Below are positions 43,319 to 52,061 of a DNA stretch of 64,000 bases, one piece after another. Under the pieces are notes generated by a model, which worked only from the letters and a program-made list of their open reading frames with translations, was not told where the DNA came from and made no database searches. Positions within the stretch are counted from its first letter, which is position 1. Every line of letters starts with the position of its first letter. The stretch is from contig DATBRC010000076.1 of the NCBI GenBank assembly GCA_036560485.1, positions 6,722 to 70,721 of the forward strand, in the 5' to 3' direction. The DNA comes from DATBRC01 sp036560485 (lineage in GTDB: Bacteria; Pseudomonadota; Gammaproteobacteria; Burkholderiales; Burkholderiaceae_D). The position numbers were made by a program, and so were the translations under genes.

Positions 43319-44221
43319 TCAATTATTCTCACAGTATTGCGTCGCCGTGGTCAGCAGCCATTTTTCAAACGACATCACCAGCGGGGAATTCTGCTTGGAT
43401 TCCGGATAGACCAAGTAGTATGCCTTGTCATTTCGCAGCGATATATTGCAAGGGATCAGCAACTCGCCCACGGCCAATTCATTCAAGACAAAAAAACGCG
43501 GCACCAACGCGATGCCCAATCCGGCACGTGCCGCTTCTACCAGCATTGAAAACAATTCGTAGCGTTGTCCTTTCATGCAATTGGCCTCGCGCACGCCTGC
43601 CTGCATCAGCCATTCACGCCATGCATAAGGTCGAGACGATTGATGCAGCAACGTAAAAAGCTCCAAATCTTCCGGATGCAAGCTGGTACGGCCATCCAAT
43701 AATCGCGGGCTGCATACGGGCGTCATTTCTTCGCCAAATAAATGGTGGGCAACCGCACCGGGCCATACAGGATTGCCAAAATGAATCGCCGCATCGAATG
43801 GCGTGTCGGTAAACATGAAAGGCTCTGCACGCGTGGTTAAATTGAGTGTGATGTTCTCATGCTGCGCATAAAATTCCGGGAGCCGTGGAATTAACCAGCG
43901 TGTTGCAAAGGTCGGTATCACGGCAAGCTCCAGGATCCCGCCCGAACCCTGATGTGCCATTGCCGCCAGCGTATCCCTTTCGATCCTTTCCAGACTATCT
44001 CGTACTTGCTGTGCATAGATTTGGCCGATGTCGGTCAGGCTGATGCGTTTTTTGATGCGATTAAAAAGAGGCAGCCCGAGGTATTCTTCCAGGATCGCAA
44101 TCTGCCGTCCGACGGCACTCTGTGTGAGTGCCAGTTCATCTGCGCTACGGGTAAAGCTTTGATGGCGTGCGGCCGCTTCAAACGCGATCAATGCTTCAAT
44201 GCTTGGAATTTTTCTTCTCAT
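43319..44221 (-). CDS. LysR-family regulator (GcvA type)
   Basis: The 300-residue protein has the N-terminal LysR winged helix (PSIEALIAFEAAARHQSFTRSADELALTQSAVGRQIAILEEYLG) and a periplasmic-binding-like effector domain. It diverges from the KamA-family gene 157 bases away, so it most likely regulates that operon; the inducer may be the amino-acid substrate. The internal pattern RWLIPRLPEFYAQHENITLNL is typical of the GcvA/AmpR group. Confidence 0.87.
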   Translation of the reverse strand: MRRKIPSIEALIAFEAAARHQSFTRSADELALTQSAVGRQIAILEEYLGLPLFNRIKKRISLTDIGQIYAQQVRDSLERIERDTLAAMAHQGSGGILELAVIPTFATRWLIPRLPEFYAQHENITLNLTTRAEPFMFTDTPFDAAIHFGNPVWPGAVAHHLFGEEMTPVCSPRLLDGRTSLHPEDLELFTLLHQSSRPYAWREWLMQAGVREANCMKGQRYELFSMLVEAARAGLGIALVPRFFVLNELAVGELLIPCNISLRNDKAYYLVYPESKQNSPLVMSFEKWLLTTATQYCENN

Positions 44222-44377
44222 TGATTTTCCTCAAAACTTGTTTTTGAAAATGGAGGCAAAACGTATCGATCATTCCTGCCACGCACAAGGTCGCGCTTTT
44301 AAATCGTTTGTCTGTTTCGAATTATGGCGCAAAAATCAGTCATCTGATTCGATCAATTGACCTTGGAAGGAAACGTT

Positions 44378-45799
44378 ATGAGTAAACAGCCTTTACCAGT
44401 AAAGTTTAAACCGTATACACGCCAGACGATTAACCAGGCTCCGCAATGGGCACTTCTTTCGGAAGAATTGCAGGAAGCAGTCCTGGTAGTGTCGCGTGTA
44501 TTGCCATTCCGAACCAACCAGTATGTGATGAATGAATTGATCGATTGGGACAATATTCCAAACGATCCGATTTATCGTTTGACCTTTCCGCATAAAGACA
44601 TGTTGTACCCCAATGAATACAAAACCTTGCGTGATCTGGTATTGGTGCAGAAGGATGAAATCGGAATTGAAAAATTTATCCGCGCCATTCGCATGCGAAT
44701 GAATCCGCATCCGGCCGGCCAGATGACGCATAACGTCCCTACGATGAATGACGAACCGGTGCGCGGCTTGCAGCACAAGTACAAGCAAACCGTGCTCTTC
44801 TTCCCAAGTGCAGGCCAAACCTGCCATGCGTATTGCACTTTCTGTTTCCGCTGGCCTCAATTTGTCGGCATGGACGACTTGAAATTTGATGCCAAGGAAT
44901 CGAATGAGCTGGTGGCGTATTTGAAGTTGCATCCCGAGGTCACCGACGTGTTGATCACCGGCGGCGATCCGCTGATCATGAATACGCGGTCACTTGCCGG
45001 CTATATCGAACCATTGCTGACTCCAGAGTTGTCGCATATCCAGAATATCCGCATAGGCACCAAGTCGGTGTCCTATTGGCCGCAACGTTTCGTGACTGAC
45101 AAAGATGCAGATGACTTGATCGATCTTTTCAAAAAAGTTGTTTCCTGCGGTAAAAATTTGGCGATCATGGGCCATTACAATCATCCGGCCGAGCTACGCC
45201 CTGAAATCGCGCAGCAGGCGGTCAAACGCATCGTTTCGTCCGGCGCCACCTTGCGCATGCAGGCTCCTTTGATTCGCCACATCAATGAAGATCCCAAAGG
45301 TTGGGCTGAATTATGGACCACCGGTGTACGGCTGGGTGCGATTCCTTACTACATGTTTGTCGAGCGCGACACCGGGCCAAGCCATTACTTTCAGCTGCCA
45401 TTGGCAAAGGCATACGAGGTATTCCAACAAGCATATCAATTAGTGTCGGGCTTGTCGCGCACGGTGCGCGGCCCTTCAATGAGCGCCTTTCCCGGCAAAG
45501 TCGTGATTGACGGCATCGTGACGATCGGCGGTGAGAAGGTCTTTGCGCTACAGTTTCTGCAAGCGCGCAATCCAGACTGGGTACGCAAGCCTTTCTATGC
45601 AAAATTCGATCCCAATGCGACATGGCTGGATGACCTGGTTCCCGCATTCGGCGAGAAAAAATTTTTCTTCGAGACGGAACAAGATCCGCCGCGTGAAACG
45701 ATACACATTCTGGCAAGGCATGATAGCGTGAAATCTGCCGTTGCCGATTTCAATGTGCGCCCGACAGCAACAGAATTCCCCGTAGCAAACGAGGTCTGA
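44378..45799 (+). CDS. KamA-family radical SAM protein (aminomutase-like)
   Basis: The ATG at 44378 follows AAGGAAA; 473 residues. The cluster motif is CHAYCTFC (CxxxCxxC) in SAGQTCHAYCTFCFRW near residue 150, with the following EVTDVLITGGDPLIM typical of KamA. Lysine 2,3-aminomutases move an amino group from C2 to C3 using PLP and SAM. The PLP-lysine motif remembered for true lysine 2,3-aminomutase (DAPGGGGK) is not present; the region reads SAFPGKVVIDGIVT, so the substrate probably differs. It starts an operon with a class III aminotransferase six bases downstream. Confidence 0.8.
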   Translation: MSKQPLPVKFKPYTRQTINQAPQWALLSEELQEAVLVVSRVLPFRTNQYVMNELIDWDNIPNDPIYRLTFPHKDMLYPNEYKTLRDLVLVQKDEIGIEKFIRAIRMRMNPHPAGQMTHNVPTMNDEPVRGLQHKYKQTVLFFPSAGQTCHAYCTFCFRWPQFVGMDDLKFDAKESNELVAYLKLHPEVTDVLITGGDPLIMNTRSLAGYIEPLLTPELSHIQNIRIGTKSVSYWPQRFVTDKDADDLIDLFKKVVSCGKNLAIMGHYNHPAELRPEIAQQAVKRIVSSGATLRMQAPLIRHINEDPKGWAELWTTGVRLGAIPYYMFVERDTGPSHYFQLPLAKAYEVFQQAYQLVSGLSRTVRGPSMSAFPGKVVIDGIVTIGGEKVFALQFLQARNPDWVRKPFYAKFDPNATWLDDLVPAFGEKKFFFETEQDPPRETIHILARHDSVKSAVADFNVRPTATEFPVANEV

Positions 45800-45804
45800 A
45801 AATC

Positions 45805-47151
45805 ATGACGCATCTTCTACATAGACAGATCCATCACAGCTATCCAATCGGCGTTTCAGGACAAGGCGTATATTTGATCGATGCCGCCGGCAAGTCTTAT
45901 CTCGATGCGAGCGGCGGTGCTGCAGTATCATGCCTTGGCCATCAGCACCCTGAGGTGCTGATGGCGATGCATGCGCAACTCGATAAACTGACTTACGCAC
46001 ACACCAGTTTTTTTACGTCCGCCGTGGCCGAAAAGCTGGGTGAGGAATTGATCGCATTCGCACCCGCCAATATGTCGCATGTCTATCTCGTATCCGGTGG
46101 ATCGGAAGCAGTCGAAGCGGCACTGAAGATGGCGCGGCAGTATTTTGTCGAACGCGGCGAGACCGGACGCAAGCATTTCATCGCACGCCGCCAAAGCTAT
46201 CACGGCAATACGCTGGGTGCACTTGCTGTTGGAGGCAATGCCTGGCGTCGCCAACAGTTTGCGCCGATCCTGATTGATAGTGATTACGTTGACCCCTGCT
46301 ATGAATATCGTTATCGAAAAGCTGGCGAGACATTGGAAGCATACGGATTGCGTGCTGCCGATTTGCTTGAAGAGAAATTGCTTGAGCTCGGACCGGACAG
46401 TGTCATTGCCTTCGTAGCGGAGACGGTAGTCGGTGCAACGTTAGGCGCAGTCCCGCCGGCGCCGGGCTACTTGAAGCGCGTGCGTGAGATTTGCGATCGC
46501 TACGGCGTCTTGCTGATTTTGGATGAAGTAATGTGCGGAATGGGACGCACGGGAACGTTGCACGCATGCGAGCAAGATGGTGTTTCGCCTGATTTGATGA
46601 CCGTAGCAAAAGGATTGGGCGGCGGCTATGCGCCTATCGGCGCAACCTTTGTCGGCAAACATATTTACGATACCTTCGCAAAAGGCTCGGGCTTGTTCCA
46701 ACACGGCCATACTTATGTCGGACATCCATTAGCATGTGCGGCGGCGCTGGCGGTACAACGTATTATCCGCCGCGATGGCCTACTCGATAATGTGGCAACG
46801 CGCGGAGCGCAATTGGAACGGGTTTTGCGCGAAGGGTTAGAGGATCATCCGTATGTCGGCGACATTCGTGGCCGCGGCTTGTTCTGGGGCGTTGAATTGG
46901 TTGCCGATCGCGAGACCAAAGAACCTTTCAACCCTGCAGTAAAACTCCATGCACGCATCAAGTCCGAGGCACTGGCTCGAGGTCTGATGGTCTATCCGAT
47001 GGGAGGCACGATAGATGGCCGCTTGGGCGATCATGTGTTGCTGGCGCCACCGTTTATTTCGAATGGAGACCATATTGAAATGATTGCCGAACGATTGATC
47101 GATGCAATTGATGCAGCGACAGAAAATATGGCATCCGTACTCGCACTGTAA
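45805..47151 (+). CDS. Class III (PLP-dependent) aminotransferase
   Basis: The 448-residue protein starts six bases after the KamA-like gene. It has the class III marks YLDASGGAAVSCLGHQHPEV, LVSGGSEAVEAALKMARQYF, the cofactor Asp in LLILDEVMCGMGRTG and the Lys in LMTVAKGLGGGYAPIGA. Class III enzymes act on omega- or beta-amino groups. With the aminomutase-like neighbour it may transaminate a beta-amino acid; this is inference. A hairpin GCATATT-N9-AATATGC follows at 47168-47190. Confidence 0.85.
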   Translation: MTHLLHRQIHHSYPIGVSGQGVYLIDAAGKSYLDASGGAAVSCLGHQHPEVLMAMHAQLDKLTYAHTSFFTSAVAEKLGEELIAFAPANMSHVYLVSGGSEAVEAALKMARQYFVERGETGRKHFIARRQSYHGNTLGALAVGGNAWRRQQFAPILIDSDYVDPCYEYRYRKAGETLEAYGLRAADLLEEKLLELGPDSVIAFVAETVVGATLGAVPPAPGYLKRVREICDRYGVLLILDEVMCGMGRTGTLHACEQDGVSPDLMTVAKGLGGGYAPIGATFVGKHIYDTFAKGSGLFQHGHTYVGHPLACAAALAVQRIIRRDGLLDNVATRGAQLERVLREGLEDHPYVGDIRGRGLFWGVELVADRETKEPFNPAVKLHARIKSEALARGLMVYPMGGTIDGRLGDHVLLAPPFISNGDHIEMIAERLIDAIDAATENMASVLAL

Positions 47152-47167
47152 CGGGGAATGGCTAACG

Positions 47168-47190
47168 GCATATTCAGCCCGGTAATATGC
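47168..47190. terminator. Hairpin after the aminotransferase gene
   Basis: GCATATT and AATATGC pair around nine bases. There is no T run, so its role as a terminator is uncertain. Confidence 0.35.
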
Positions 47191-47325
47191 TTGGTATGGA
47201 TCAATGGATATTTGATAAAGCATTTATTTTATATAGTAGGTAAACGCATCCATAAACTAAAAGTCGAATCTTTTCGTTATCAGCATCTTTAAAAAATGAA
47301 TTCTCTATGACAGGAAAAACTTGAT

Positions 47326-47859
47326 ATGCCTCGCATTCCTTACAAGACAGCCAATCCCACCGAGCCATCTGATCTGGTCGAAGCAATTCGCAAGCGACGC
47401 GGCGGAAATCTGCTGAACCTGGATCGCATGCTGTTACAAAGCCCTTCTTTCGCAAAGGGATGGAATGCTTTTCTGGGCGAGGTCAGAACAGCGCTCGCGC
47501 TATCGCCGAAACTGCGAGAATTGGCAATATGTGCGGTGGCCGTGTTGAATGACGCAGACTATGAGTTTCAACAGCATGCGCCGGAATTTATCAAAGCGGG
47601 CGGAACGGCTCAGCAAGTAGAAGCCTTGCAGAGAATTGGCACATATCATGATGAATTTTCTCTTTTTGATCGTGTGGAACGCGCAACGCTCATGCTTACC
47701 TCTGAGATGACTCGGAACGTGAAAGTAAAGGACACAACATTTGCCAATATACGGGTGGTGCTTCCTAACGATCAGCATGTGGTAGAACTTGTAGGCGTGA
47801 TTGCGACGTACAACATGGTTTCAAGATTCCTGGTTGCGCTTGAAGTTGAGCAAGAATAG
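47326..47859 (+). CDS. Carboxymuconolactone decarboxylase/AhpD-like protein
   Basis: The 177-residue protein has the all-helical CMD fold (SPKLRELAICAVAVLNDADYEFQQHAPEFIKAGGT), without the CxxC pair of peroxidase-active AhpD, so it is probably not a peroxidase. It follows the aminotransferase by ~175 bases and precedes a ferredoxin. Its function is unknown. Confidence 0.75.
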   Translation: MPRIPYKTANPTEPSDLVEAIRKRRGGNLLNLDRMLLQSPSFAKGWNAFLGEVRTALALSPKLRELAICAVAVLNDADYEFQQHAPEFIKAGGTAQQVEALQRIGTYHDEFSLFDRVERATLMLTSEMTRNVKVKDTTFANIRVVLPNDQHVVELVGVIATYNMVSRFLVALEVEQE

Positions 47860-47911
47860 CGGACCGTATTAGGCATCACGCTACCTATCTTCCCTTTATG
47901 AAGGAATGTTC

Positions 47912-48247
47912 ATGGCTTATGTCGTAACGGCTTCTTGCATCCGCTGTAAACATACGGACTGTGTTGAGGTTTGTCCGGCGGATTGTTTTCATGAAGGCCC
48001 TAACTTCGTTGTGATCGATCCGCAAGAATGCATCGACTGTGGATTATGCGTGCCGGAATGCCCGGTTAATGCGATCTACATGCGTGAAGAGGTGCCGCTG
48101 GATCAACACCGATTTATTGAGCTGAATGCGCAATTGGCTCAACATCCAAAGTGGATGCTGCTGCTGAATAAGAAGCCGCCATTGCCGGATCATGAGCAGT
48201 GGGCAAGCGTAGCAGAAAAGCTGCCTTACCTCGATCTGAACAATTAG
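47912..48247 (+). CDS. fdxA: 7Fe-type ferredoxin (FdxA-like)
   Basis: The ATG at 47912 has AAGGA seven bases upstream and is preferred over the ATG at 47906. The 111-residue protein has CIRCKHTDCVEVCPADCF, the first cluster site, and CIDCGLCVPECPV, the second, matching FdxA-type ferredoxins, plus a C-terminal extension with PKWMLLLNKKPPLP. It could supply electrons to the radical SAM enzyme in this locus; that link is inferred from proximity. Confidence 0.88.
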   Translation: MAYVVTASCIRCKHTDCVEVCPADCFHEGPNFVVIDPQECIDCGLCVPECPVNAIYMREEVPLDQHRFIELNAQLAQHPKWMLLLNKKPPLPDHEQWASVAEKLPYLDLNN

Positions 48248-48325
48248 ACCGATCTACTTCAGTGCCTCAAAATACGCACTCAGGTTAATGGAAATATTCG
48301 TTATCAGCGAACATTCAATTTCGGT

Positions 48326-48697
48326 TTAAGATGCTTGAAAAATTTCTTTTGCTGCAAACAGACCATTCAATGCTACGGGAAAACCGGCATAGATTGCCAT
48401 CTGCATCATTACCTCGACAATTTCCTCTTGTGTGCATCCAACGTTTAGTGCCCCTTGTATATGGATTTTGAGCTGTGGTGCTGCATTGCCCATTGCGGTG
48501 AGGGCTGCAACGACAGCCAGCTCCCTCGTTCTGAGGTCAAGCCCTGGCCTTGAATAGATATCCCCGAAAGGGAACTCAATCAGATATCTGGCAAAGTCCG
48601 GAGCAATGTCATTCAAACCGGCGACAACATTTTCCCCGGCTTCACCATCTATTTCTTTTAGCTTGCTCCAGCCTCTCGCGTAACGTTCGTCGTTCAT
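48326..48697 (-). CDS. Carboxymuconolactone decarboxylase family protein
   Basis: The 123-residue protein has the standard C-terminal CMD motif (GCTQEEIVEVMMQMAIYAGFPVALNGLFAAKEIF) and LDLRTRELAVVAALTAMG. It is a different branch from the gene at 47.3 kb. It diverges from the LysR gene at 48796, so it is that regulator's likely target. Catalysis cannot be assigned. Confidence 0.82.
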   Translation of the reverse strand: MNDERYARGWSKLKEIDGEAGENVVAGLNDIAPDFARYLIEFPFGDIYSRPGLDLRTRELAVVAALTAMGNAAPQLKIHIQGALNVGCTQEEIVEVMMQMAIYAGFPVALNGLFAAKEIFQAS

Positions 48698-48795
48698 ATC
48701 AGCTTTCCTTTCAATTAGTTGTTTGACTAAGGAGATATCACTATCACCCTATTGGCTGAACAGTTCCAATACCATTTTTGTGATACCTTTTCGGT

Positions 48796-49704
48796 ATGAA
48801 TCCACATATCGACTTGAGACATCTTCGTTATTTCCTGGCGGTTGCCGAGGAGCTCAATGTCGGGCGGGCCGCGGAACGTCTGCATATTTCTCAACCGCCA
48901 CTTACCAGGCAAATCAGACAATTGGAGAGCGAACTCGGTGTGGATTTGTTTATGAGAAGCAGAGCGGGAATGGCACTCACCGCTGCCGGAGAAGCCTTGC
49001 TTCCTGAAGTCCGCAAAACAATGACGCAAGTTGAAAGAGCTCTGGCCATAGCGCAAACTGCGGGCAATGCGGCTGAACGGCAATTTGTGATTGGCTATAC
49101 CACGGTATTTGATCAAAGCGCGATACCTGATGTGCGAGAGTACTTCCGTCAGCACTTTCCAAATGTCCGGTTTGTTGTCAAAGGCAAGCACTCCATTAAC
49201 CTGGTCAAGGAAATAAAAAATGGGATGATGGATATGGCATTCATAGGATTGCATACCGACCCACAGGATTTGCAAATTGAAGTCATTAGCGAGCAGCCAT
49301 TTGTGGTTGCCTTGCCGGCGCCACACTCGTTGGCACGAAAGCGCTCCATCAGCTTTGCCGATCTGCGTTCCGAGCGTTTATTCTGGTTTGAGCGTCGAAT
49401 CAATCCGGGCTTTTATGACTATTGCCAAAAATATTTTTCGACGATCGGCTTCAGACCCGAGATAATTTCCGAGCCTGCAGACCATCATGTGTTGCTTGGC
49501 CTCATAGCCGAAGGGCGCGGCATCGCGTTACTGCCTGAGTCGCTTATGAATGTCAAACGCAAAGGCGTGGTGTTCAGGCCGCTACGCGATGCATCCGGAT
49601 TCTCGATGGGAATTGCTGTCGCTTACGACAAAGCCAACACTTCACCGCTCTTGCGGCGGCTTCTTCATTTGATTAGAACAGAATCACGCAAGAATTCAAT
49701 GTAA
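48796..49704 (+). CDS. LysR-family regulator (CatR/BenM-like)
   Basis: The 302-residue protein starts MNPHIDLRHLRYFLAVAEELNVGRAAERLHISQPPLTRQIRQLE, the classic LysR helix-turn-helix, and has a full effector domain with VVALPAPHSLARK and LLGLIAEGRGIALLP. It is divergent from the CMD gene, with about 100 bases between their starts. The inducer may be an aromatic or related acid, as in relatives; that is inferred. Confidence 0.87.
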   Translation: MNPHIDLRHLRYFLAVAEELNVGRAAERLHISQPPLTRQIRQLESELGVDLFMRSRAGMALTAAGEALLPEVRKTMTQVERALAIAQTAGNAAERQFVIGYTTVFDQSAIPDVREYFRQHFPNVRFVVKGKHSINLVKEIKNGMMDMAFIGLHTDPQDLQIEVISEQPFVVALPAPHSLARKRSISFADLRSERLFWFERRINPGFYDYCQKYFSTIGFRPEIISEPADHHVLLGLIAEGRGIALLPESLMNVKRKGVVFRPLRDASGFSMGIAVAYDKANTSPLLRRLLHLIRTESRKNSM

Positions 49705-49761
49705 TATCCAAATCTCTATAATTCCGATGAATCGCGATACATAAAAATCAGAGCACACAGA

Positions 49762-50826
49762 ATGAATGAAATACTTCAACAAGCATTGCAAGGGCAGCTC
49801 AACCGTTGGCAGTTTTTTGCTCCCTGTCCCGGTACAAATGTGTCAATCATTGACTCGGGTCTTGGCATCTGGAGCGGCTCAAGTGGTTGTGCGAATGTAG
49901 ATACAGAAAAATTAATGGAGCCTCATGCCCTTTGTTATGTCTACAGTATTACAAAGACCTTCACCGCGATCAGAGTACTTCAGCTCGCGGAGAAAGGCAT
50001 CATCACACTCGACGAATCAATAGCACGTTATCTTCCAGAACTTTCACACCTTCCAACAATCAGCATTCGTGAACTACTGAACCATACCAGCGGCATTCCA
50101 AGTTATACCGATCTGCCAAATTACATTCCCGCAAACCGGGCTAATCCTTCTAACCCATGGTCTTACGATCAGGTGCTTGAATTGACATGCAAAGGAAAAT
50201 TAGACTTCCCTCCCGGTAAAGGCTGGCACTATTCCAATACAGGGTATATGTTTCTACAACGTCTGATTGAATCGGTGACCAACGAAACCTACGCTGACAA
50301 CATCAGGAAAAACATTACCAACCCGTTAGGACTGCACAATACCTACGTCGCAACCAATATCGATGCAGGCAAGATTACGCCGGGTTATTGCCCTTACCTG
50401 AATGAACTGGAGGTGATGGAAAATGTCATGCCCATATATCATCCCGGATGGTGTTTAACTGGATTGATTGTTTCAACGACTGAAGACATTGCAAAACTTT
50501 ATGCCACATTATTCACTGAAGAAATTTTAAACTCTGAGTCACGCAAGCAATTGACCAGTTGGACATCCTGCGGCGAAGGTGCTCACCCCTTCTTTGTCAA
50601 ACCAGGCTACGGATTAGGATTAATGATCGACCCCGAGTGGAGACATGGGGGATTTTATGGACATGGCGGAGATGGGCCGGGTTTCAATACGTGGGCAATG
50701 CACCTTCCGGATTTTCACGGAAGGAAACTGACCATCGTCGTTTTTTGTAACGCTACGATGAGCACTCATCCGTATAAGTTAACAAGGAATCTTTTGCGGA
50801 CATTAGAAGAAATCGATGAAGTCTGA
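49762..50826 (+). CDS. Cytoplasmic-looking serine hydrolase (beta-lactamase/PBP fold)
   Basis: The 354-residue protein has no signal peptide. SxxK is SITK in VYSITKTFTAIRVLQLAEKGIITL near residue 73; YxN is in GWHYSNTGYMFLQRLIE; the third motif region is RHGGFYGHGGDGPGFN. It may be a D-aminopeptidase- or esterase-like member; the substrate is unknown. It lies 57 bases after the LysR stop on the same strand. Confidence 0.8.
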   Translation: MNEILQQALQGQLNRWQFFAPCPGTNVSIIDSGLGIWSGSSGCANVDTEKLMEPHALCYVYSITKTFTAIRVLQLAEKGIITLDESIARYLPELSHLPTISIRELLNHTSGIPSYTDLPNYIPANRANPSNPWSYDQVLELTCKGKLDFPPGKGWHYSNTGYMFLQRLIESVTNETYADNIRKNITNPLGLHNTYVATNIDAGKITPGYCPYLNELEVMENVMPIYHPGWCLTGLIVSTTEDIAKLYATLFTEEILNSESRKQLTSWTSCGEGAHPFFVKPGYGLGLMIDPEWRHGGFYGHGGDGPGFNTWAMHLPDFHGRKLTIVVFCNATMSTHPYKLTRNLLRTLEEIDEV

Positions 50827-51110
50827 CATCGAACACCGGCATACCATTTATAGTTCACGCCATTCAATCATAAATGATTCCTTTAATTCGGATTTAAGTA
50901 CTATTTTGCCAAGCCGATCGACAGTAAAAAACTGGCAAGTTTGCTAAAGAAATCGAAAATGGAACGAAGGTGTGGCGACAACTGGCGCTACAACAGAGAC
51001 ACATTGATGAGCAAGGAGTACTCGCACATACTATTTTAGTTACCCAATGTTGAACGTAGCCGACTAAAACATGTCAGAAACTCTTTACTGATATCGTCAA
51101 CGATCACAAC

Positions 51111-51827
51111 ATGCCTTTGCCAAAACGTCATTTGATTTACCCTAAAGAAGTTTACGGATTTTATAAACGGGCGGGGATGCAAACCGCCAAACAGAATCCT
51201 GCCAAAACAATACTGGCCATCATCGCGCTGCCGCTTCTTGCAATCGGAATCGGTTATGTCGCCCATCAGCATGTGAGTGGCACACGGCCTGATATAAAAA
51301 ATGAAACGATCAAAACGCAGCAAAGTGCGTCGGGCATGATCGGCGCTGAAGTCACCGTTAATCGGCCGAAGCCGGCTGCCACGTTTGCTCCTCAAACCGG
51401 GAAGGGACTGGTCGCCGAACAAACCTCACCTAAAACCTCACATAACGTCCGCGCAACCGGCAACACGCTGAAGCACAATGCCGTCACTCATTCTTTAGCC
51501 TCATCATCAACACCAGCCGCCTGTATTCGTTCTGCGTACAAATGCGATTGTTATACGAGTCAAGGTGTCAAACTGGATACGCCGGCTGCAATGTGCATTG
51601 ATATTGTGATGGCAGGTTCATTAAAAAAATACGGACATGACGACAGCAATCAGCCGCCGCAATCAATGCCGTCATCAAGGCCGCTGGAAAATCACTACAG
51701 CTCGATTAGCGTCACCAACTCACTACGCGCAAGAAAGCAAGCGGCTATTGCGATGCAAAGCCAAGGTGGCTTCAGCGCACCAGGCAGAAGCGATCAAGGC
51801 ACGTCTTCATCGCAATCGGGAAGTTAG
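51111..51827 (+). pseudogene. Remnant of a filamentous-phage Zot-like protein (C-terminal part)
   Basis: The 238-residue frame lacks the N-terminal ATPase domain of Zot. It begins with KRHLIYPKEVYGFYKRA, like the segment before the membrane helix of Zot, then a single membrane helix (KTILAIIALPLLAIGIGYVAH). Near residue 140 it has CIRSAYKCDCYTSQGVKLD, which resembles the conserved C-terminal Zot motif with paired cysteines and CYTQQG-type core. Zot (pI-like) drives assembly of inoviruses. No other phage genes flank it. The identification is from recalled family patterns. Confidence 0.55.
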
Positions 51828-52061
51828 CGGTTGAGCTGCCAATCCAAATCTGAATGCGCTGGCACGCCGGCGCAAAAGATAATTTAGTTGTCCTAACCCA
51901 GACTTGAGCAACTAACGATTATCTTGCAGCTAAATGAACGTCTTTTATCAACCCAAAGCGGAAGTAACTTTACGTCTTGAACGGGTGGGGCAAGCTGTTG
52001 CTCAGCAAGCCGAGCTGATCCACATGAGAGTAGACATAACCCGAAGTCCTAAAGGTTTTAC
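51828..52061. other. Intergenic region between the Zot-like remnant and the lipoprotein gene
   Basis: About 230 bases with no gene or strong terminator seen. No clear dif-like site was recognised. Confidence 0.4.
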
